Below, piece by piece: positions 24,868 to 33,496 of a DNA stretch of 64,000 nt; position 1 is the first letter of the stretch; each line of letters begins with the position of its first letter. The notes below the pieces were generated by a model. That model worked only from the letters and a program-made list of their open reading frames with translations, was not told the DNA's origin and did not search any database. Source of the DNA: Flavobacterium anhuiense. GTDB taxonomy: Bacteria; Bacteroidota; Bacteroidia; Flavobacteriales; Flavobacteriaceae. Made by a program: the position numbers and the translations under genes. Location: positions 496,001-560,000 of the forward strand of contig NZ_FMVC01000001.1 in NCBI RefSeq assembly GCF_900101855.1, written 5' to 3'.

Positions 24868-27800
24868 TTACTCCTCAAACAATTCCATCAACTCCAAAGC
24901 ACGTTTTATCGACTTCACATTTTCAAAAGTCAATAACAAACGTAATCCATTAACGGTTTGTTTTTCTTTCATTTTGCAGAGCGCCGCATGTTTTTGAACG
25001 AAGTTCAAGACATTTCTAAACTTCACCGATTGATAATAATCAGATTGCTGATCAGATACAAAATAGCCAATCATTTTACCTTGTTTCAAGACCAATTTCT
25101 CGATTCCAACTTTCGTTGCAATCCATTTGATTCTGATGCTGTTTAACAATGCAACAGCTTGTTTTGGCAATGGACCGAAACGGTCAATTAGTTTTTTCTC
25201 AAATTCCTGTAGACCAGCTTCGTCTTTTATAGCGCTCAATTCGTTATATAAAACCAAACGTTCCGAAACGTTATTGATATATTCATCTGGGAATAAAAGC
25301 TCAAAATCGGCATCAATTTGAATGTCTTTTACGTATTCTTTCGTGTCAATATCATTTTCCTCTGGATACAATTCTTTGAATTCGTTTTCCTTCAATTCTT
25401 CGATCGCTTCGTTCATGATTTTCTGATACGTATCAAAACCAATTTCATTGATGAAACCACTTTGTTCACCTCCTAATAAATCTCCCGCACCACGAATTTC
25501 AAGATCTTTCATCGCAATATTAAAACCGCTTCCCAATTCGCTGAATTGCTCTAATGCCTGAATACGTTTTCTGGCATCTTCGGTCATCGATGAATATGGC
25601 GGACAGATGAAATAACAAAATGCTTTTTTGTTGCTTCGCCCTACTCGACCGCGCATTTGATGCAAATCTGAAAGTCCGAAATTATTGGCATTATTGATGA
25701 AAATTGTATTGGCATTTGGAACGTCCAATCCGCTTTCGATGATTGTTGTTGCGACCAAAACATCAAAATCTCCATTCATGAAACCTAACATCAATTCCTC
25801 GAGTTTTGCTCCGTCCATTTGTCCATGACCAATACCGACCCTTGCATTTGGAACCAAACGCTGAATCATTCCTGCCACTTCTTTTATATTTTCAATTCTA
25901 TTATTGATAAAGAAAACTTGTCCGTTTCTCTGAATTTCATACGAAATCGCGTCACGAATAATTTCTTCATTAAAACCAACCACATTCGTTTCAATCGGAT
26001 AACGATTTGGTGGAGGCGTTGTAATTACCGATAAATCTCGAGCAGCCATCAATGAAAACTGTAAAGTTCTTGGAATTGGCGTTGCTGTCAAAGTCAATGT
26101 ATCGACATTTGCGGCAATAGTTTTTAATTTATCTTTTACGTTTACTCCAAATTTTTGTTCCTCATCAACAATCAATAAACCAAGATCTTTAAAAACCACA
26201 TTTTTGTTTACTAACTGATGCGTTCCAATTACGATATCTAGTTTTCCTTCGGCTAAATCTTTTAAAGTCTGCGCTTTTTGTTTCGCAGTTCTAAATCTAT
26301 TTAAATAGCCTATTGAAACCGGCATATCTTTCAATCGCTCAGAAAAAGTTCTATAATGCTGATAAGCCAAAATAGTGGTCGGAACCAAAACCGCAACTTG
26401 TTTGCTATTGTCAACGGCTTTAAAAGCCGCACGAATGGCAACCTCTGTTTTTCCAAAACCAACATCCCCACAAACCAAACGATCCATTGGGCGATCGCTT
26501 TCCATATCGGCTTTTACTTCTGCCGTCGATTTCATTTGATCTGGAGTATCTTCATAAATAAACGAACTTTCCAATTCGTTCTGAAGATAACTGTCTGGCG
26601 CAAACTGAAAACCTTTTTCCAAACGGCGTTTCGCATACAGCTGAATCAAGTTGAACGCAATATGTTTGACGCGGGCTTTAGTTTTCTGTTTTAAGACCTT
26701 CCAAGCGTTCGATCCAAGTTTATAGATTTTCGGTGGCGTTCCGTCTTTTCCGTTGTATTTCGAGATTTTATGGAGCGAGTGAATACTCACATACACAATA
26801 TCATTATCGGCATAAACCAGTTTTATCGCTTCTTGCGTTTTGCCTTCAACTTGAATTTTCTGCAGTCCGCCAAACTTACCAATTCCATGATCGATATGCG
26901 TTACATAATCTCCTACAGAAAGCGCAGTTAATTCTTTTAAAGTGATATTTTGCTTTTTAGAATATCCGTTTTTGATGTTGAATTTATGATAACGCTCAAA
27001 AATCTGATGATCGGTATAAGCCGTTATCTGATTTTCTTCATCAATAAAACCTTGGTATAAAGGCAATACAATGGTATGATATTGCTTTCTGATATTTTCT
27101 GAATTGGCTTCGTCTAAGCTTTCAAAAATATCGTGAAAACGTTTCGCCTGCGTTTCATTTGAACAAAACAGATAATTGACATATCCGTTAAAATGATTAT
27201 CGCTCAAATTATTCAGCAATAAATCAAATTGTTTGTTGAAAGAAGGCTGAGGCTGAATATGAAATTCGAATTTTTTAGTGGTTTTAAAAACTGGTCTTGA
27301 AGCCAATTCTACAACCGAAAAATCCAATGCTCGTTTTATAAATGACGCTTGATTTAAAAACAATTGCTCTGGCGTGGCATGTTTTATCTCTTTCGACAAT
27401 TTCTCAAAAGCTTCTTCCGCTCTTGCAAATTGTTTATCTAATTGACTAAAAAGCCCTTCAGTATTTTGAATGAAGAGAACGGTTTTCTCTGCAATATAGT
27501 CTAAGAAACTTTCACGATTTTCCTGAAAAAGTTTATTCTCGACATTCGGGATAATCGTGATTTTTTTATGTGTTTCTACCGATAATTGTGTTTCAACATC
27601 AAAAGTTCTGATGCTGTCTACTTCATTTCCAAAAAACTCAATTCGATACGGATGATCATTTGAAAAAGAAAACACATCGACAATTCCTCCACGAACCGAA
27701 AATTCACCGGGTTCTGTGATGAAATCTACCCTTTTGAATTCATATTCGAATAAAACTTCGTTGATAAAATCAATTGAAATTTTATCATTCAAAGCCACTT

Positions 27801-28233
27801 TTAAAGTATTTTTATCTAGTTCTCTTCTGGTAACTACTTTTTCAAAAAGCGCTTCTGGATAGGTAACAATTACAGCCGGTTTTTTTCTAGAATTAATTCG
27901 ATTTAAAACCTCAGCGCGAAGCAGAACATTGGCATTATCGGTTTCATCAATTTGATACGGACGACGAAATGAAGCTGGATAAAACAATACATCTTGTTCT
28001 CCAATCATCTGTTCCAGATCGTTTAGGTAATACGCAGCTTCTTCTTTGTTGTCTAAAACAATCAAAAAAGGCAGTTCTGTTTTCCTAAAAACGGAACGAA
28101 TAATAAATGAAACAGCAGATCCCAACAATCCGCTGATGTTCATTTTTACCTGATTTCCTTCCAGTAAACTTTTGGCAATCTGCTCTGCTTTTGGCAGATT
28201 ATCGTATGTAGTATATAAGACGTTTTTACTCAA
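24868..28233 (-). CDS. mfd: Transcription-repair coupling factor (Mfd)
   Basis: This 1121-aa ATP-dependent translocase removes stalled RNA polymerase from DNA lesions and recruits UvrA. Order of domains: UvrB-like N-terminal modules (GEFSVRGGIVDVFSF, RIEFFGNEVDSIRTFD), the RNA-polymerase-interaction domain around residue 443 (LSVGDYVTHIDHGIGKFGG), helicase lobes with Walker A GDVGFGKTEVA near residue 589 and DEEQ near 691, TLTATPIPRTL, and the TRCF C-terminal domain. The start codon appears to be TTG, overlapping the stop of the upstream lipoprotein gene (ttgagTAA), so translation is probably coupled; the next Met is residue 31, inside conserved sequence. Confidence 0.96.
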   Translation of the reverse strand: MSKNVLYTTYDNLPKAEQIAKSLLEGNQVKMNISGLLGSAVSFIIRSVFRKTELPFLIVLDNKEEAAYYLNDLEQMIGEQDVLFYPASFRRPYQIDETDNANVLLRAEVLNRINSRKKPAVIVTYPEALFEKVVTRRELDKNTLKVALNDKISIDFINEVLFEYEFKRVDFITEPGEFSVRGGIVDVFSFSNDHPYRIEFFGNEVDSIRTFDVETQLSVETHKKITIIPNVENKLFQENRESFLDYIAEKTVLFIQNTEGLFSQLDKQFARAEEAFEKLSKEIKHATPEQLFLNQASFIKRALDFSVVELASRPVFKTTKKFEFHIQPQPSFNKQFDLLLNNLSDNHFNGYVNYLFCSNETQAKRFHDIFESLDEANSENIRKQYHTIVLPLYQGFIDEENQITAYTDHQIFERYHKFNIKNGYSKKQNITLKELTALSVGDYVTHIDHGIGKFGGLQKIQVEGKTQEAIKLVYADNDIVYVSIHSLHKISKYNGKDGTPPKIYKLGSNAWKVLKQKTKARVKHIAFNLIQLYAKRRLEKGFQFAPDSYLQNELESSFIYEDTPDQMKSTAEVKADMESDRPMDRLVCGDVGFGKTEVAIRAAFKAVDNSKQVAVLVPTTILAYQHYRTFSERLKDMPVSIGYLNRFRTAKQKAQTLKDLAEGKLDIVIGTHQLVNKNVVFKDLGLLIVDEEQKFGVNVKDKLKTIAANVDTLTLTATPIPRTLQFSLMAARDLSVITTPPPNRYPIETNVVGFNEEIIRDAISYEIQRNGQVFFINNRIENIKEVAGMIQRLVPNARVGIGHGQMDGAKLEELMLGFMNGDFDVLVATTIIESGLDVPNANTIFINNANNFGLSDLHQMRGRVGRSNKKAFCYFICPPYSSMTEDARKRIQALEQFSELGSGFNIAMKDLEIRGAGDLLGGEQSGFINEIGFDTYQKIMNEAIEELKENEFKELYPEENDIDTKEYVKDIQIDADFELLFPDEYINNVSERLVLYNELSAIKDEAGLQEFEKKLIDRFGPLPKQAVALLNSIRIKWIATKVGIEKLVLKQGKMIGYFVSDQQSDYYQSVKFRNVLNFVQKHAALCKMKEKQTVNGLRLLLTFENVKSIKRALELMELFEE

Positions 28234-28834
28234 CTTTTGGTATATTTGGATCTATTGGCGGTGCCGAATTCGGAATCGCGCGTGTTGTATCTAACATTCT
28301 AAGGAAATCTTCTTCTCCTTCTTCTTTCGGGATTTTGGCTTTTTCGACAATTTTATCCATTTGTCTCTCCAGCGAAATCAGTTCTTTGTTGATTTCTTGT
28401 ATTAAAAAAACCACTTTATCGTCTGGAATGTTATTTAAATGAATAAACAAATCCAGCATTCTGATTTTGGTAATCAAAATAGAAATACGGCTTTTGATTT
28501 GAGGCTGGTTAAACTGAGCCGGAATATTATTGCTTAAAGCCATCGCCTTTTTAGAAATAGCTGCCGATTTTTTCTGAAATGCACCAATTGTCTTTCTAGG
28601 CTTTTCTCCGATTTCTTTTATAAATTCACGCCACTCTGTCCAAGAATTCAATTGCGATTCTGAGATTTCATTGATAGGTTCATCTAGAAAAGTCCAGCCT
28701 TTATTTATATTATTAAAAATAGCTTCTTTCTTTTTCGCTTCTTTTGCATTTTCTGCAAGGCGTTTTTCATTTTCATTTTGGCAAGAAAATAACACAGTTG
28801 TCAAAAGCAGAAAAAGAGATATTTGGTATTTCAT
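28226..28834 (-). CDS. Putative lipoprotein co-transcribed with mfd
   Basis: This is a 202-aa protein with a lipoprotein signal peptide (MKYQISLFLLLTTVLFSCQ, lipid Cys at residue 18) and a mostly helical, charged mature part. The frame is open from a TTG (28858), but that codon lies in a -7 box, so the ATG at 28834 is the start. I recognise no domain family. Its 3' end overlaps mfd by 8 bp. Why an outer or inner membrane lipoprotein should be coupled to a DNA-repair translocase is unclear. Confidence 0.75.
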   Translation of the reverse strand: MKYQISLFLLLTTVLFSCQNENEKRLAENAKEAKKKEAIFNNINKGWTFLDEPINEISESQLNSWTEWREFIKEIGEKPRKTIGAFQKKSAAISKKAMALSNNIPAQFNQPQIKSRISILITKIRMLDLFIHLNNIPDDKVVFLIQEINKELISLERQMDKIVEKAKIPKEEGEEDFLRMLDTTRAIPNSAPPIDPNIPKVE

Positions 28835-28855
28835 TGATAAAATATAGTTAGGCTG

Positions 28856-28863
28856 CAAAGTTA
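28856..28863 (-). promoter_or_regulatory. -7 box for the lipoprotein-mfd unit
   Basis: TAACTTTG on the minus strand, 21 bp upstream of the ATG at 28834. No TTG at good spacing. Confidence 0.45.
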
Positions 28864-29124
28864 CGAAGTAAATTTACAATTATGAATTCTGTTTTTTGCT
28901 AAAGATTCTATAAATCAAGGTTATTTTTTGTCTTTTAATGGTAATTCGGATGATAATTTGAAATATTTCATTTGATGGTTTTTCCAATAAAATAGCGCTT
29001 TTTCAGAGATTTTCAAAAAGGCACAAAGACACACTCTTAAAAGAGAATAATATAACAAACAAACTTTTTAATTATTGAATTTATAATTTATCCTTTAAAA
29101 AAGCGCAAGTAATTGCGAAAACGT

Positions 29125-29132
29125 TATATTTG
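29125..29132 (+). promoter_or_regulatory. -7 box for threonine dehydrogenase gene
   Basis: TATATTTG, 23 bp before the ATG at 29156. Its last base starts an in-frame GTG that is therefore not a usable start. Confidence 0.6.
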
Positions 29133-29155
29133 TGTCTCTAAAAAATCAGCAAAAA

Positions 29156-30094
29156 ATGAATCCTAAAATATTGATCATTGGCGCCTGCGGTCAGATTGGA
29201 ACAGAACTGACGCAAAAACTGCGTAAATTATACGGAACCGATAATGTTATCGCTTCTGATATTAGAAAATTAAATACTGATGTTGTTAATTCAGGCCCTT
29301 TTGAAGTGGTCAATGCTTTAGATTTTAATCAGATTGAGCATTTGGTTGAAGTGCATAAAATTACAGATGTTTATCTGATGGCAGCACTTTTATCTGCAAC
29401 TGCCGAAAAGAATCCTGCTTTTGCATGGGATTTAAATATGAATTCGCTTTTTCATGTTTTGAATTTAGCGAAAGCAAAAAAAATTCAGAAGATTTTCTGG
29501 CCTTCAAGTATTGCCGTTTTTGGTCCAACAACTCCAAAAGAAAATACGCCTCAATACACTATAATGGAACCTTCTACGGTTTACGGAATCAGTAAACAAT
29601 CTGGCGAAAGATGGTGCGAATATTACCATAATGTTTATGGCGTTGATGTTCGCAGTATTCGTTATCCAGGTTTAATTAGCTGGTCTACTCCTCCAGGCGG
29701 CGGAACTACAGATTATGCTGTTGATATTTTCTACAAGGCTATTGCCGATAAAAAATACGAATGCTTTTTGTCTTCTGAAACTAAAATGCCAATGATGTAT
29801 ATGGATGATGCCATTGATGCAACCATTAATATCATGAAAGCATCGGCTGAAGAAATCAAAATACATTCTTCATATAATTTGGCCGCTATGAGTTTTACTC
29901 CAACTGAAATTGCTGCTGAAATAAAAAAACACATTCCAGAGTTTGAAATCACCTACAATCCAGATTTCCGTCAGAAAATTGCTGACAGCTGGCCAGCAAG
30001 TATTGATGATGCTGAAGCAAGAAAAGATTGGGGATGGAATCATAAATTTGATTTGGAAACTATGACAAAAGATATGCTGGAGCATTTGTCATAA
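29156..30094 (+). CDS. L-threonine 3-dehydrogenase, short-chain (SDR) type
   Basis: This 312-aa extended-SDR protein oxidises L-threonine to 2-amino-3-oxobutyrate with NAD. Visible are the NAD-binding ILIIGACGQIG (G9, G12, G15), the acidic residue after the second strand (ASDIR), and the catalytic Y143-x3-K147 (YGISK) with the upstream Ser in PSSIAVFG. It strongly resembles the SDR-type threonine dehydrogenase characterised from Flavobacterium frigidimaris, which differs from the zinc-dependent enterobacterial Tdh. The substrate is inferred from that resemblance. It is a single-gene unit with its own promoter and terminator; no kbl (glycine acetyltransferase) gene adjoins it. Confidence 0.9.
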   Translation: MNPKILIIGACGQIGTELTQKLRKLYGTDNVIASDIRKLNTDVVNSGPFEVVNALDFNQIEHLVEVHKITDVYLMAALLSATAEKNPAFAWDLNMNSLFHVLNLAKAKKIQKIFWPSSIAVFGPTTPKENTPQYTIMEPSTVYGISKQSGERWCEYYHNVYGVDVRSIRYPGLISWSTPPGGGTTDYAVDIFYKAIADKKYECFLSSETKMPMMYMDDAIDATINIMKASAEEIKIHSSYNLAAMSFTPTEIAAEIKKHIPEFEITYNPDFRQKIADSWPASIDDAEARKDWGWNHKFDLETMTKDMLEHLS

Positions 30095-30114
30095 TCTAAA
30101 ACTATAAAGATTTT

Positions 30115-30150
30115 AAAGCGTGTTATTTTTAGAATGACACGCTTTTTTTT
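30115..30150 (+). terminator. Terminator of the threonine dehydrogenase gene
   Basis: AAAGCGTGTTATT / AATGACACGCTTT stem (one wobble) followed by eight Ts. Confidence 0.9.
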
Positions 30151-30193
30151 GAATTTTATTGTAAGAAAAAAAATACTGATTGTATAATTTATG

Positions 30194-30201
30194 TACTTTT
30201 G
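30194..30201 (+). promoter_or_regulatory. -7 box for the DUF418 gene
   Basis: TACTTTTG, 69 bp before the ATG; no TTG at optimal distance. Confidence 0.45.
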
Positions 30202-30270
30202 ATTGCGTTTAAACAATAATCAAGTTTATTCTAAAATCATCAATCAAATCACAACAAAAACATCAATCAA

Positions 30271-31467
30271 ATGACAAATTCTTATTATCCTGTCGAGCAG
30301 AACAAAAGAACTGCAATTGTCGACATACTTCGGGGCTGGGCTATATTGGGTGTAGCCATTGGCAATTATCTGGACTTTTTATACATTGGTATAGAAAAAG
30401 AAATTAAGCACAATGCTTTTTCACAAGTGCTTCAATTTATTAACCGTTACTTTTTTGCTGCAAAATCTTGGACATTATTAACTCTTTTGTTTGGCTACGG
30501 ATTTGCTATTTTAATTAACAATGTAGCCTCTAAAGGAAAAAATCCTGTTGCTTTTTTTGCCTGGCGAATGGTTTTGCTATTTATTTTAGCTTTTATTAAT
30601 TCTGCTTTTTGGCTTGGCGATATCTTAAAGGATTATGCCTTTCTTGGACTTGTATTATTGCTTTTTTACAAATGCTCTACCAAAACTTTAGCTATTATTT
30701 CTGCTGTAATTGTACTTACAGTTCCTTTTGTAATGGCTTATGTAAATGGCATTAAAATTGAACATCCTGCCATTGCAACAAATCCAGAATTTTTAAAACT
30801 GTATCATTCTGGAAATTGGATTGACTTTTTTAAGTTTAATCTGCTTGCTTCGTTTTACGAGCAGATAATTATTCCAGGTTATGCCATTACGGCTCATTAT
30901 GTAATGCTGGGCTGTATGCTTTTTGGATTTATGCTTCAAAAACTAAACTTTTTCAATCGTTTAACAGAATTAAAGAGACTTTTAAAATCGGTCTGCATTA
31001 CCAGTTTAGCTATAGCTATACTTATCGGAATCGGTTTTAACATTGCTATAATCTACAAAGCTCCTTTTTTAAAGATTTTCCATCCGCTATACTGGCTGGT
31101 GTTATGCACGATGATATTTATCTCGACAGCAATCTGCCTCTTGTATATAAATGGCAAATTAAAAACGATTTTCAACTATTTTAGCGCAGGCGGAAAAATG
31201 ACTTTAACCAATTATATGAGCCAAAATATATTGGCAGGTATAATTTTTTCTGGAATTGGATTGGGAATTGCAGATTCAATGCCGTATTGGTTTTACTTTA
31301 TCCTCGCTATTTCTGTATTTATTATTCAACTATTCATTAGCAAATGGTGGCTTTCAAAATACAATTATGGCCCAATTGAATGGTTATGGAGGTCTGCTAG
31401 TTATAGAGAATGGGTTCCATTTAAAAAAGCACAACCAGAGGCTGTTACAGATATGAAAATGGTATAA
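30271..31467 (+). CDS. DUF418 family integral membrane protein
   Basis: This 398-aa protein has about ten hydrophobic helices. The N-terminal RTAIVDILRGWAILGVAIGN is the DUF418 (YeiB-like, acyltransferase-3-related) opening, and the C-terminal NYMSQNILAGIIF ... YNYGPIEWLWRSASYREWVPF is the DUF418 signature. The biochemical activity is unknown. It is monocistronic and followed by a terminator shared with the convergent M1 peptidase gene. Confidence 0.88.
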   Translation: MTNSYYPVEQNKRTAIVDILRGWAILGVAIGNYLDFLYIGIEKEIKHNAFSQVLQFINRYFFAAKSWTLLTLLFGYGFAILINNVASKGKNPVAFFAWRMVLLFILAFINSAFWLGDILKDYAFLGLVLLLFYKCSTKTLAIISAVIVLTVPFVMAYVNGIKIEHPAIATNPEFLKLYHSGNWIDFFKFNLLASFYEQIIIPGYAITAHYVMLGCMLFGFMLQKLNFFNRLTELKRLLKSVCITSLAIAILIGIGFNIAIIYKAPFLKIFHPLYWLVLCTMIFISTAICLLYINGKLKTIFNYFSAGGKMTLTNYMSQNILAGIIFSGIGLGIADSMPYWFYFILAISVFIIQLFISKWWLSKYNYGPIEWLWRSASYREWVPFKKAQPEAVTDMKMV

Positions 31468-31498
31468 AAAAACTTGGAATAAACTTGATAATAAAAAC

Positions 31499-31530
31499 AA
31501 AAGCCCTTAAAATAAATTTAAGGGCTTTTT
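31499..31530. terminator. Terminator between DUF418 and M1 peptidase genes
   Basis: AAAAGCCCTTAAA / TTTAAGGGCTTTT with a 5-base loop between convergent genes; works on either strand. Confidence 0.9.
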
Positions 31531-31551
31531 CTATATTCATAAAAGAGAAAT

Positions 31552-33432
31552 TTACTTCACTTCAAAAACATTGTTCGTTTGTTTTACGTCAGCCATTAAT
31601 CCGCTTGGATCAATAGTGATTTTTTTGATTGACGTTTTGTTTTTGTCAATTGTAAAACTATAGTTTTGTTGTGCCCAAGCCCAATCTTCTAGAACTGTTC
31701 TTTTTTCGTTCGGATTTGGATTTGGTTTAACAAAATTCATCATTCTTAACGGAATATAAAATGTCTCAGATGTTCCGTCAGTGTATTCTACTTTTAAATC
31801 GATTGGCATTGGCATTCTTCCAATTCTTTCTAAAGAAATTGTTGTTTTTCCTGCATTATCAGCAACATCTTTAATTCCATAATCGATCGTGTTGGTTGTT
31901 TGTGTCCAGTCAATCAAATACCAATCTAACTCAGCTCCGGAAACTCTTTCAGCTGTTCTTTTAATGTCGTTTGGAGTTGGGTGTTTGAATTTGAAATCGT
32001 TGAAATATCTTTTTAAAGTTGCATCAACATTCTCTTTTCCGATTACATATTCTAACTGAGAAAGGAAAAGACTTCCTTTGATGTAAGAAGAAATACTGTA
32101 CGGACGGTTTTCGTCATAACGATCTCCGTGAGTTGTCTGTGGCTGTTCTTTTCCAGAATTTACTAAACTGTAATATGCTTTATAATTTCCAGCAAAAGGG
32201 TTTACTTCTTTTTTGTCTCCTTTTAATTGATTCAAAGCACTGTCTTCGATGTAAGTTGTAAAACCTTCATCCATCCAAGGGTGTTTTGATTCGTTTGAAG
32301 CCAAAATATGCTGGAACCAAGAGTGTCCTAATTCGTGCGTTGCAGTACCTAGAATTCCTTCTAGAGTTCCGTTTCCTAACATTAAAGTACACATTGCGTA
32401 CTCCATTCCACCGTCTCCACCTTGAATAAATGAGTATTGTTTGTATGGATAAGCTCCAACTCTTTGGTTGTAATATTCCATTACTTTAACCATTAAAGGC
32501 TCTAACTGTTTCCAGTTTGCCGTTGTTTTTTCGTTGTTTTTGTAGAAGAAATGCAAATCTACATCGTTTGGTCCTTTTACAATATCATGTGTATATTCTT
32601 TGTCTGCAGCCCATGTAAAATCGTGAACATTTGGCGCAATAAAATGCCAAGTCAACGTTTTTGCTTTTTTAGGATATGTTACCGTTACGCCTGCATCTTG
32701 GTAACCGTGACCAATTGAATTTTTGTCTTGTAAATATCCTGAACCACCAATTGTGTAATCTTTATCGATTGTAATTTTTACATCAAAATTACCCCAAACG
32801 CCATGAAATTCTCTTGCGATGTAAGGATCTGCATGCCATCCTTCAAAATCAAATTCAGCTAATTTTGGATACCATTGTGACATAGAAAGTTCTACTCCTT
32901 CAGAATTATTTCTTCCTGAACGACGAATCTGAACTGGAACTTGTCCGTCAAAATCTAATGTAAAAGTCGTTTTAGAATTTGGTAGGATTGGTTTTGCCAA
33001 AGTCACTTCTAGGATTGTTCCTGAAACTCTCGTTTGAGCAGGAACACCATCTTGTTTGAAGTTTGCGATTTTTAAATACCCAATTTCATTTGGCTTTAAC
33101 GTTTCTATACGGCTTTGTTTTACTTCTTTTCCGTCAGCTTGTTTTACTTTGTTTACCATTCTTCCGTCTGGGTCTTTAATAAAATGAAGACGCGCATCCA
33201 TTTCGCTTCCTGGTTGAAAAGCATTTGGATATAAATGATAGAAAACCTTTTTTAGAGTATCAGAAGAGTTGTTGGTATAAACCAATTCTTGTTTTCCTTT
33301 GTACTGATAGTTTTTTACATCCATCGAAACCTCCATTTTATAGTCAGCGTGCTGCTGCCAATATGGAGCGCTTTGTGCAAAAGCCGAATTAAACCCTAGA
33401 CTAAGGAAAGAAAGTAAAATAATTTTTCGCAT
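31552..33432 (-). CDS. Secreted M1-family zinc metallopeptidase
   Basis: This 626-aa exported aminopeptidase-like enzyme has a signal peptide (MRKIILLSFLSLGFNSAFAQ); I start at this Met (33432), as the frame extends 14 codons upstream without signal-like sequence. The gluzincin motif is H366-ELG-H370 with E389 in DEGFTTYIE; the substrate-binding block is GGMEYAMCTLM. An N-terminal beta domain (KNYQYKGKQELVYTNNSSDTLKKVFYHLYPNAF) and a C-terminal beta segment complete the M1-like layout seen in Bacteroidota. It lies 64 bp downstream of the subtilase gene on the same strand, so the two are probably one transcript working on external peptides. Confidence 0.9.
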   Translation of the reverse strand: MRKIILLSFLSLGFNSAFAQSAPYWQQHADYKMEVSMDVKNYQYKGKQELVYTNNSSDTLKKVFYHLYPNAFQPGSEMDARLHFIKDPDGRMVNKVKQADGKEVKQSRIETLKPNEIGYLKIANFKQDGVPAQTRVSGTILEVTLAKPILPNSKTTFTLDFDGQVPVQIRRSGRNNSEGVELSMSQWYPKLAEFDFEGWHADPYIAREFHGVWGNFDVKITIDKDYTIGGSGYLQDKNSIGHGYQDAGVTVTYPKKAKTLTWHFIAPNVHDFTWAADKEYTHDIVKGPNDVDLHFFYKNNEKTTANWKQLEPLMVKVMEYYNQRVGAYPYKQYSFIQGGDGGMEYAMCTLMLGNGTLEGILGTATHELGHSWFQHILASNESKHPWMDEGFTTYIEDSALNQLKGDKKEVNPFAGNYKAYYSLVNSGKEQPQTTHGDRYDENRPYSISSYIKGSLFLSQLEYVIGKENVDATLKRYFNDFKFKHPTPNDIKRTAERVSGAELDWYLIDWTQTTNTIDYGIKDVADNAGKTTISLERIGRMPMPIDLKVEYTDGTSETFYIPLRMMNFVKPNPNPNEKRTVLEDWAWAQQNYSFTIDKNKTSIKKITIDPSGLMADVKQTNNVFEVK

Positions 33433-33496
33433 GTTAATATGTAATAGAAAATGGAAGAGCTTTCGCCCTTCCATTGGATTAATAGTGTATTATTGT

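Larger units (their letters stand above)
28835..29155. other. 321-bp divergent intergenic region
   Basis: It contains the -7 boxes of both flanking units (28856-28863 minus, 29125-29132 plus) and a short 'aaaaggcacaaagacacac' segment like fragments of the intergenic repeats elsewhere in the window. I see no ORF or stable long hairpin. Confidence 0.5.

Noticed and set aside
29132..29155. A GTG start for threonine dehydrogenase 24 bp upstream of the ATG.
   Set aside because: The GTG overlaps the -7 box, so it would not be transcribed; the Rossmann motif begins properly after the ATG at 29156.
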